The notes below the pieces were generated by a model. That model had not been told where the DNA came from and did not search any database. It saw only the letters and a program-made list of their open reading frames with translations. The translations under genes and the position numbers were made by a program. From Ridgeia piscesae (Eukaryota > Annelida > Polychaeta > Sabellida > Siboglinidae), in assembly GCA_025642075.2 (NCBI GenBank), contig JAODUO010000126.1, positions 879,501 through 943,500 on the forward strand: DNA of 64,000 bases, written 5' to 3'. Positions 25,001 to 37,000 of this stretch are shown piece after piece (positions within the stretch are counted from its first letter, which is position 1; each line of letters starts with the position of its first letter).

Positions 25001-28000
25001 TTTACATTATTTGGACACCATTAAAACTGTATAAGAAACACTGGATTTCATTTGACTTAATAGTAGAAATCTCCATGTGAAAACGTCCTGGACTGCATGT
25101 GACAATACTGACAACTGTCACAGTAGCGCCAGTAGTTTGTTCTTGTTCACCTGACCCATTGTGAGCAGAGAGCAATGGCTCCTGAGAGCATGTACTAAGT
25201 AGTAGCTACATGGGTAGTACTAGTAGTGTACATCAGATTGCAAGGACCAGGTCACAAAAGATACTGTCACATGATTCCACACAATCAGTTAGTGTACACT
25301 TTGTGTCAGAAATAGCTGCAGCGTGTATGACAACTGCGATGACATGGTCAGACTGTCTGTTGCCAGATCGTCAAGACTGCCGCTCTGTGACATGCATTCC
25401 ACCGGTTGAAAAAAATTGGTTCCTTGGAAAGTGTGCCACAAGTGTCATTACGCGCCACCCATCATTGACTATTTCCTACGTGACGTCACCTCGACCAGAT
25501 GACACCCCGATTCATTACATCAATCAGATAACTGTAGCATCAATCACGTCAGTGATAAAAAACAGGGTGACGATTCAAGATCTGGAGCATTTATTTAATT
25601 TACTGTCCCCCTATTGCGGGCGTACTTTGAGAGGGTGCGAGAAAAAACCACCAAAGTCACCTTTTCTATTGCGGCGAGTTGTTGCCATAAACAGCTCTGA
25701 CATTCAATTTAACACCAACTACGCAGGGTGAAAACACAGCTTTATGTTCAACAAACAAGAACCGTGCTGCGAATGAATCATCGGCGTGACGTCCATAAAA
25801 AGACGCTGGTCCCTACGTGAGCTCGCGGCGCAGCTGGACCGTTAAAGACCTTCGTGCCCTACAAAGCGCCTGTCATCTCTGTTTTGTGACGAATGCACAT
25901 GGGGGTGACATATCGATCAAACTCGACCTGTTTTAATTGTTAATTCCTGAACATGACACCCAAACAGATGACGGATTCGGCAAACAAGCCGGGACATGTC
26001 GGGCATTCAGGGCTGCCCAGCACACATACTGCCCCACTCAGCCAGCAACTGGTTATTAAACAGAGAAGGGGGGCAAATACTTCACGCATCGTCGAGCAGT
26101 AAATACATAACAACTACCAGCAGTCGCTAAGACACACATTGGCTGACAAAAAGAGAGAGCTTAGTCGGCACGCAAGGCACGGCTAAAAATACAAAGCTCC
26201 AAAATGACAGAGTGGTGAGGCGGAGGTGATGATTCTTTGGGAATGTGGGAAATACCAAAAAAAGGATTTGGTTGATTTGTAAGGTACGATGGTTAAACAT
26301 GGTTAAAGATAGGACTGGGAACATTTACCATGGTATGTTGTAGGGTAAGAGACAGGACTGTGGGTTCATTTTGCACTACTGCATAAGTATCAGGTTTCAC
26401 CTGTTATCCTTCAGCACGATAACTAAAATGGTGTGATTCCTACTGGTCCGAGGTGTGCACAGGTTCATTCCTACAGCCCATTTTGCTGTGCTTTGTCTAA
26501 ACCCATCTGCTGCATGTTGCCTGGTAGTTTTCTATATCAGAATGTAGCGGTGCACCAGGACAAATTGCCAAATTTTATCACGGCCCTACGCCTATCCTAA
26601 ATAACCCAACAATACTTGGCAGAATTGGTGAACTAAAGTGAATTGTTGTCATGTTAACACATCTGCACATTAATCTATCTGTACACAATGCCTCCTTTAC
26701 AAACAGACAGTGAAACCTCACCAGTATTAAGGTCACACTTTGCACTGGGCAAAAGCGACCTGATTTGCCAGGTGACCTTATTAGCAGGATTAACTTCCTA
26801 CACTCTACTCGGAATGGAACATGTTTGGGACTATCCTACGGTGACCTTAATTACAAAGTGATTACATTACCAAGGTGACTATTAAGCTGGGCTGGACTGT
26901 ATTCACTAGACCAAAGAATGTTTAATGCTGTATCTGTGGACTGCCCTGGCACTCCCTCCCCAAAAACCTCCCCTCCCCCCAGCCACCCACCCAGCTTGGG
27001 CTAAAGGGGGGTCAGTTTTTCAGTGACGTACTATGTATGCACACATGTTCCGTAGGGACAACAAGATGTCTACTCACCGACCAGTTGCGCCAGCCCAAAA
27101 TACTCCGACTCCCGCAAACTGAGGTTTTCGCAGACTTGACTGAAAACATCACGCACTTTCGCCTTGCCCTGAAACAAACCAATCACAAGATGTACATCAA
27201 TCAACGAACCATGCAAAAGAAACAACTTTTTCTTGTTTTAATATTTAATTGAAAACAATATTTAAGAAAAATTTAATAACACATTTTTCATGTAATATGC
27301 CTACATGTATTTGGGCACTGTATGCTTTTTGTGGAAAAACTGAAACCCTACAAAAAATATAATTTTATGTAGTGTATATGTTTAAACACCTATTATTTGT
27401 ACATGTGTGTACACACAATATGTACACGTAGTCACATACATTACACATTCACGGTATATCTCCTGTCTTTTAATACATAGCACATAAAGTATGATAACTT
27501 TATATTTTCGAACACCAACATTATTTGTTGTACATTTTCTAGAACAGCTGAGAATACTTCTACGTATGAGAATTCATACAGTCATTATGAAAACACTTGT
27601 ATTACTTGTATATTATCTATGTGTGAAGATGAAGCGTGACATGGTTTCCACCATGAAAGAACGGTTTGCTACTATTACTACTAATGATAATGTTGGTGGA
27701 CACAAATATTGGGCATAACACAACATATTTTTTATCTAATAAGATATATAATAACACGTAGTACAGATAAATAAACCTGTATGTTTAACAAGGTAGCTGC
27801 TAACTGCTGAAACAGCAATTCTCTCATGACACAGGATGACGAAAAACTGACTATACACTGAATGGGGTCTCAAATCTTTCCCAGACTCATCCAGTCAAGG
27901 AGAATGACTTCTTGGTTGCGGGACAAAGGGCATGCATCCTCATGGAATATCAGTCTCTTCCTCGCCCGTTTGTCAGACAAACACAAAATTGTGTGAGCAA

Positions 28001-31000
28001 CGGCGGCAAGATGTATTGGCTTCTGTTTGGCAAACTAGTCGCTGCCACTTGCTCTGTAAGTCGGTGTGTCACGTATTGTCCAAATGCTAAACAGTTGAAA
28101 GCAACACCGCGACACACCGGTCTGTTTTCACCACATCCTCGTCTCGAGTCCCAAATGGCGGCCGGATAAGTTAGACGACTGACATCACACATCAATATCC
28201 CCTGGGGCCATGCATTATTTCACTGCAAAACTATTCGCGTGAATGGGAGTGCCTGCAATGGTGGTCACGCGTGACTGGGCACGTGCCTCAAAGGGACACT
28301 CGAACACATATTTTATATGACAAAGACAAGTTTTTCCTGTATGTAATAACAGTTATTTCACGCATTACTTTTTCATATACTTCACAAACGTCTGGCACAA
28401 CAGTATCACACACACAGTAATGAACCCAAACAACAGCTGATGTTTTAACTCATTTCTGGAGGAAAACAACCATTATTGATTCAACCAGCTATTTGCGAGG
28501 AAGGTAGGGCTCACGGATTATGCAATAAGCACTGAACAGTGACTCTAGGATCAAAGGTTTGCTCTTCAATGCAAGTCACAAGCAACAGTGCAGAGGAATT
28601 CAAAGAATGCAATAAGGTAGTTACCCAGCTGAAGTGTATTTAAATGTTCTTAATCCATTAAGACTTTGTTGCCACTGGCCGCGGCTGCCTAATCCAGTTA
28701 AACAGGGAGACCATGAATTATTCATGGCAACATCAGCAAATGCAACTATGTAAATGACAGCATTAGCGGACCGAAATGTAACTCGTCTGAATGCGTAGCT
28801 GCATGTCGATGACATGTCCCTTGTAGACAAGTATCAGGGTATTCAATACTGCATTAGTTTTAATTTTATTCAGTTGACTACACGCAACAGGAATTTGTAT
28901 TAGGGGGGTAATGATAGTTGAAATACATGGATAATTATGACAAACAAATCTAGTATTATGATAAACCCAAATGTTAATTTCCACTAGAGTTCAAAATTAT
29001 CATTTATGACCACAAATGCACGATGCTCACTGTATTCAATTATGTAGTCATTGTGCTTCAGACAATGAGATTTATGTTACTATTCTATATTTATGTGTAT
29101 ATGTGTATAAAAAGGCCGCTTCATAAGTAGCCAATTTCATATAGTTATTTATATACAATGTTGCAAAGTTATACATATATAATTACACAAGAACCTGGGT
29201 GTCCTGACAGCATCAGTGTCAGACAGTTGCCCGGTGGACAGTTGCCAAGGAGCCAAATAAAATGTGGACACTTATCCACTGACAAATATTTAATAATATT
29301 CCATAAAGCCCTAGCCCTAAACTTAACCATAGCCCAAACCCTTACCTTAACAATAACCCAAAATTTATTAATACATTTTATTGCATTTATTGATTTTTTT
29401 GTAGTAGGCAACTGTCCACATTTTTTTTGACAACTGAATCGACAACTGTCCACTGGGCAACTGTCTGTCTAGAGAACTCTTCAGTGTCTGGTCTCTAGAA
29501 CATCTACCTTTACTACTGGAGCAGTGTTTATGTAGACCTGAGAAAACTCCACTCACATCAGGCCCAGGGCATTCAATGCCTCTCACCGACAACACAAAGT
29601 GTTTTGTTTTCGCCTTTTTCAGTTGTGTTGTCTATAATCAAATTTCCAGGTAATACCCAACAGATTTGGCGGTTCGTGCAATGCAAGTACTTAACTCACC
29701 TACTCATTTACATTCATTGCTTGACTGGGAAGGTTGGTGGTGTCTAGTCTACTTTGAAGTTTCTACTTAATCATTATAATGGTGCAATATTTGCAACCAT
29801 GCAGAGCTTAATCAGACACCTACACCACTGTTGACATTAGACAATAGCCACTCTTTCATCCTGCTCTCAACAAAGGTATCAATGGACAGCTCTCATAGAT
29901 TTACAGCTCTTGGTCACATCAAGTGAAGCTGTGATTAACCTGTAATTGCTGTGATCATTACTTTCATGGCATGGGTGTTTCCCCAAGGTGAAGTTTAATG
30001 TTTGAGGCAATTAGCCTAATGGCAACTGTTATCTCTCAGAGCACATGGCCTGGCAGTCTGGAATCACCTCCATCACGGACCAACACACACCGAGATAAGT
30101 GTTTGTCTAAAGGTTTAACTTCACCCCATTTCACATCAGGGTTACCCAAGAGAAAGTTTGGCTGGAGTTGGCTCAGTTAATTGGTCTGATGGCTGAATGG
30201 TCAGCACTTGAATGACACAAACAGTGGACACAGCAACACTGACCACTGTATTATGCTGGACAATCAACAGGTAAACTGAGTCCCAGGCGAACTATAAGGT
30301 AAACCAGACTAATACAGCTGGTCTTTACTTCATACTGTGCCCGGCATTCAACCGCAGTGGGCTGATTAAGGTCAGCATAACCTGAAGACGCATGCTTAAA
30401 TTCCTTAATTAGACGTTGTTCAAATATGTACAGAGGCAATCAATAATTGTTCCAATGGCGTCACATATTTTGAGAAATGTAAGAACTTTCTCAAATGTTA
30501 CAGAATTGCTCCTAATGTTGTGTATTGAAAACTAAATTGCTGGAAATTACACAAATTTACGGCAGTTGACCGACTTCCTTTAACTTATGTGGCAGAGCAG
30601 GGAAAAGGGCATTTAACTGAGTCACACTTCACTTTGCACACACGAGGGTAAACCTAACAACAGGTACAAGTGTTCGTGTCATGGAGTCATGGACAATTAA
30701 ACCACAACACCTGTATTGATTGCTGACTGTACCACTCTCACCTGAAAACACTTTGTAATGTTAATCAGCTGACACTGGGCACAACCGATGACGGAACGCA
30801 ATACAGTGCAACTCAGCCCGAGTACATCGTATAGCCCTGAGAACAAGCCCGAGGACAATTGGGCCGGGCCACAGCTGGCCCCGGATCCTGCTAAGGGGCG
30901 ACCACCAGACAGCTTATGTTGTGAACACATTTCCCATCCGTGCCGGGAGACAAAAGTATGTACGGTGGGATAACCACTGGTTGTCAACGCCGACATCACA

Positions 31001-34000
31001 TGAGCAATCATGTGACAGCACAGCACCTGACAGTACACCCCACTTGAGTAAATCACCAGCTACTGTGGCAGTCTCCTGCTGGATTTAAAACATCCTATAT
31101 CAAGCGGCTGCCTCAGACGCTTTTCACTATCACTGTGGCCCAAGAGGGTGAACGGAATGTTCTACTAAAATGACGAGAAAAACCCCACCCAGAAGGATAA
31201 ACACTGACAGGGTGAATAACGCTGCCCAACAGGGTGAATGGTATGTGTCAATCCCCACTCACCCAGGTCTCAGATGCACAGGAAAGGTGTTGCACAGACA
31301 GTGCACGTAACATATCAATATCTCAGTCACACTACAAACGAGTTACCCCCAGCAGAGGGCTGAGATAGTGAGTGAGTTATTTCTGTATGTGGTGTGTGTG
31401 CACGCACGCACGCGTGTGTGTGTATGCATGCGTGTGTGGACTATTTATAAGACTGCACCCCCTACCCTTTCCTGCTGGACCCCATCTCAAACAGCTGGCC
31501 ACTGACCCCTCACCCACAGGGCAATTACTTTTGATCCCATTAACCTATAAACATTGCCAAATGATGATATCTGCCCCAGATCCAGTGCTGGGTAACCAAC
31601 TAACCACTTAAAAAACTAGCAGTGTCCAACAGCCAAGATCTTATCCTGATCACAGGCATGAAAACCACACTACTGGTTTCAGCCTTCATATGCTATACTG
31701 CATTCATCGAGAAATCCACAGATCAGTGACTAACAAAGCAGAGCTGCATATTACGACATAAAACTCACTCTCAAGTGCTAACCATTCCTGCGAGAATGCT
31801 GACTTTTCACTACAACAACAAGTCGACAACAGTGAAATGCGGGTCAGGTATTTTCTGCCCTTGAGGGGCGGGGGTCGGCTGGCACTCATCGTACCTGACG
31901 GAGCCGGCAGATCTTATAGATACGTGCATGCTGACCCTCCTGGCATTTCTACTGTGAAAAAACATGAGCCTAGTCACTGTGAACCCCCAGGTTTGCCCAG
32001 CCACTGTATATAGAAGACATAGTTCAGGACTACGCACGGTAGTCATAAATGTGGACTGCCGACAGCGCCCACCATACTGACAGAAACAGACATGTTGTGG
32101 CCTATTTAAAAAAAACGTTTTAGTGTGTAGATAACCTCTTATTTTACACCCTACTGTTGGCAGACAATTTGAAGATGTCGGTCAACCGTGAATACTGTTG
32201 TGTGTTGCTTACGTATATTAAAGTTAGGATATCTCGACAGCCAGTGCATTAAATGACGTGAAATTGAATGTGTGCTGAAAATATGCGGTTGAAATTGCTT
32301 TGTTGCAAAAAGTACAATCTCGTGTCTTGAAGTGAAGTCCAATAATTGCGAAGAAAACATAACATGTCAACTTCATCATGATGTACAACAAAAACAATCA
32401 CAGCACCTATCATAAGTTCTAGCCATGTGTATTAGTCTTTTATAACAAATTATTTATCAAAATCTGTGGCTTGTTTTTTAATTAACATAAACATGCATGC
32501 GTGAAAGCATAAAATTCATAATTTTTAAAATGGCTACGACCTACTGATAACTCTTTGGACAAGTAGATCTTGTTACAAATTCTTTTACACATGTGGTGAT
32601 AATCAGAAGTTAACTTCAACATCACAGCAGGCAAAGCAATCACAGAAATCCAGCCAACTAGACATTAGCACTTGTACATAACCGTTGTAGGATTAATTAC
32701 TGAAATTCGTTAATTACTGCATTGATTTCTGTGAATACTGAATGTTCCGAGGTTGATTTGATGAAATAATCCCCCTGCAGTCGAGACCTGTGCACTTAGA
32801 CTGTCATAACCATAGACCAGATGACAATCTATGGAATGTGTTATATACTTCAATCTATGAATGGCAAGTCTGCATTCCTGCAGGAAACTGTACATAACCA
32901 TTACACAAGAGGATATGTAAGTGATTGAACTGAGACAGCGAATGCATCATATTATCATGTCTAGATCTGTGTCTGGCATGTGTACCTCCTACCACATATC
33001 TTCTGCTGGTCACACAACAATGTTCAGGGCAAAGATCATGTCAACTATTTGTGTACACTCTGTAAAACTATGTACACTTATTCAATTGCATCATTCATTT
33101 ATAGTTAACAGTGACCAAGAACATACCTTTTTAAGTGTTCAACTGACATTGATTAAATGAACAAGATAAAACAAATATGGATACATTTGTTGATCATACG
33201 AAGACATCCATACACTGTTGATACAACTGCACATAAATGTCACTACCTTGCTAGTTAAATTCCTTGTATTCCATTAAGGTATTTTTAAAACATGAAATAA
33301 ACTAGTGTTGTAATACTAGGCTTGTTCATTAATAAGCTGTATCGCTTGAAGGAGCTAATTATTATCATTGTAATACCAACCAGCAGAATGCATGTCGCAT
33401 CAAGTTTAATCACATAAATCAATTGCAATAATGAAAGCCACATCAATCTAATACAAACTGTCACAACAGTTGCATTAAAATGTACGTCACATCAATGACA
33501 TCGTCACATCATCAATATTAAAAAATGCATGTCACATCAATCATGACTATTACACATAGCTCAATTCCTGGAAACATAAAAACTACCCTCACACAGATGA
33601 GCACACAACACTTAAAGTGGCAGTGGTCCACATGAATACAGAGAGTTGCTACGACTAATGAACGTCACAAGAGTATGCAAGGACAGTCACATAATCAAAC
33701 CCATATCTAAAACCAGTGCTGCCAACTTCAGACATCTTTATATACTGTATTACCTGACACATTTAGATTAGATGACCATTAATATGCCCTGCGATGACCA
33801 TTAATATGCCCTGTGCACGTTTAATTATGCATGCCACATAACAATCCTTAAATGAGTCACTGCCAAAATTCCAGGAACCACAACATTTTACAAACCTATG
33901 TGGCTGTGAAACTTACATCCTTCTCTTTAAATACAATTTCATGTAAATTTAATTAGTAAATACCAATAAGCTGTTTTGTTCAATAGGAATGACCACAACT

Positions 34001-37000
34001 CCAGAAATATCATCAAACAATAAACCAACATGTTACTGGGTATTCTGTCTATAGATAAGACATTCTGATGTGTTTGTATACCATCATTACTTTGCAGGTA
34101 TTTGGCCAACCACAGTAACCAGTCAGTACAGCAAACAAATGTGCTTTAGCTGCCAACTCAATTTGCCGTCTGCCAGTAACTGTCAGCACTCTGTCACACT
34201 AACACACAGCAGATTCCATAACTTTATCAATTTATGGGACATCACAGATTCCAATGAATGCAGTACAAATAACTAGCACATAGACTCTTAGTATGTGCCC
34301 TACAGATTGACCACTAGTCAAGACAACTAAATTAAGTGTAATTAAAAAAAGTATATGTATACTCAGATAGCCTTCCAAACTAAAGTATCAATACCACTGC
34401 TGAATAATGGTGTTGTTAGCAAATGTTTTGTAAAAATATATCAACAAATAACTGCAAATTGTAATATCAACACATTTAATAAAATCGCCAGAGTTATAAA
34501 ATCAACAATTCAACATGTTCAGTTAAAATGCCATTTAAAAAATGTGTTATGTTATCACTATAACTGCCCAATCACCATCCAACATCACCTTATTTTGTTG
34601 ACCAAAGTTGGCATTTTACACATGGCATCTGTTATTGTTGTCACAGATATTTCAACTTGATACTGTTATTTCAACACCTGGCCACAACCCACTAGTTACT
34701 AGAGACATCTTCATTGTTCCCCTGTTCAAAGTGGTGTTGTTGATTTATGACAGTGCCAGCAGTTGCCAGGTGGACAAAGGCAGATGATAACGCAGCAGGT
34801 ATCATCACAATTAAGGCTAGGCTGGCTCAAGGCACCATCAAAGCATTCTTGCATAGTGTCAGAACAAAGTAGCAATAAATTGCTGTGTAGTAATGACAAC
34901 ATGGCCGCACTGTACTGACAAGTGAGTGGGTGTCACAGCCTGCTTCTGCAGAGACACAAGCAGGTGGCTTTCACACCTCAATCAAGCTATTGTCATGTAC
35001 ACAAGTCTTCTTTCAGTGTATTCATTTCTAAGTTGTTTATTTGGTATCAGTTATTTGTGATCCAGGTCAAATTTTCTAACATAAATAAACTTGCTCTGCT
35101 GTTAGTAATACGCTTATTTTATGTCTTTGCACATGCACAGTAAAATACTTCATCAGTATATTCTTCGATTGGATGTTTATTTTTAATTAAGGTCAAATTT
35201 TTCAGAGTAATTAAAGCCTGTTAGGAACAGACTAATTTTGCTGCTGCACAGTAAAACCATCCTGAGCAATTAGACTGACTTTTGTTGGCCAGAAAGAAAC
35301 CCACATGGGCAGTCTGAATTTAATGAAAGATGAAATCAATGATGACTTCCAGATGACACAGCAGACCTACTACATGCTGATTACCCACCTGAGATAACGC
35401 ACCTATCTATATTTCCTTTGATGTCACAAGTGGAATCCATTTTAAAATTCCGTTACACAAACCATGAGAGCAGTTCCCTGATAACCAGACGGTCTGATTG
35501 GCCTACACACCTTATCGCCAGTGCCACATAAAACTGATAAAGTGAGCAGCCAACAGCAGGCATATCTGTATAGGTGCAACATGATGCTGTATTAGAGGAC
35601 TACACTAAAGTGTCACAGAGGGAGTAGGGGGAATGTCTGGGGATGAAAGGGTCAGGATGTTGTGGGCACCAGATGGCATCACAATACCATTGAGACACGT
35701 GAAAAGCAACAGTATCTAGATATTAATAATCAATTGATGAGGATGTGATGGACTTCATGATAATGAACTTCAAACCAGTGGTTGAACTGCACTGATTGCA
35801 AGTCAGACAAATCACTGTGACATAAAACATGTACTTCTAAAGCAAGAAAGATATATTTTGCAAATGGTGACTGGACTGCATTCCATGGTTAATAAAAACA
35901 TTATTTATTCATGACAACCTTATAAAATGTACAAGGGTCGTGATTGCTAACGCAAGTGCATTGTACAACATAATATATATGCACTAAACAATTTGATCAA
36001 CTACCTTATACATTGCATAATGCGTTAAAATATAGTGAATCAATATTTAAAAAAAAATTAACCACAATAAAAAATAAATATAGTGACAAAAATTACAATA
36101 AAAATAATAATGAATAATAAAACAAGATAAATAGCATTAATAAATATAATAAAATGTTTAGTAAAAGTGTTCATTGCATCGTGGGCCACTGAACAATAGC
36201 TGAACAACTTAACTGTAAGCTGATTCACTGGGACTTATAATCACCTGGGTATTAGACATACAGTATTATAAAGGCTGTTATGAGGTTATTAGTATCCTGT
36301 ATTCACAATTTTCCAACATATAAAACTGACTCAACAATGCTCTGAAATTTGCTTGAATTTTCATGTAACTGAGGCAATAATGTCTGACTGAAACATTTCC
36401 CTAGGCACACCTGCCACGTCAACCCTTACACCACTGCCTAGCTGGCCGAGAAAAACGTAAATTGACTAAAAAACAAACAATCACTATGCCAAATGGAGGG
36501 AATGTCAGAATGAACCCAGCATAAGTATAAATTGTTTATGATATGTGGTATTATTTCCCCCAATGACAACTTCCACGTCCACACTGCCACACTGAGCATC
36601 CAACTGAGCAAACAGCAAACAGCATGCAATGGCTCCTGGTCAAAGTGGCCAAATTACTTCCTTCTTCCTGTTTGACCATGGGCAACAAATCCCACCAGTC
36701 CAACCATAATTATCACAGCGAAAACTTGGCTGCCACCAACACATAGCTGCACAGAGCAGGGTGACCAACTGCTCCCATGTCGTACACCAGCAGCTGGACA
36801 AGGTAGTTGTGCTTGTGCTCCACAGCCTGGGGGCACTGGGTCTCTGCCAGCTGACTGCTGCTGGCCAGCCTAGGCAGCTAGAGGGAACAGGCCAACCAGA
36901 TTTGCTGGCAGGGCACTGCCTGACCGCATTCTATGACTTCCTGCTGCAGCTTATACACAGAAACAAAACGTTCCCAATCACCAGTGGAGTGGGCACCTGA

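Larger units (their letters stand above)
23652..27077 (-). other. FRMD6-like intron 2 (about 3.4 kb)
   Basis: It holds a repeat of about 62 bp (23872-24012), a perfect CRE octamer at 25481-25488 and a TIR element (26707-26900). The open frame at 25210-25731 is not accepted as a gene. Confidence 0.55.

Noticed and set aside
25210..25731. 173-codon ATG-initiated + strand open frame inside an FRMD6-like intron
   Set aside because: The longest frame not explained by another gene, but it shows no recognisable domain, no biased composition and no flanking splice logic. At this GC content and window size, one such frame is compatible with chance.
29285..29345. Interstitial telomeric repeat (CCCTAA-like words)
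   Set aside because: Only scattered, degenerate CCCTAAAC words and no tandem TTAGGG run; this is the interior of the MITE-like element.
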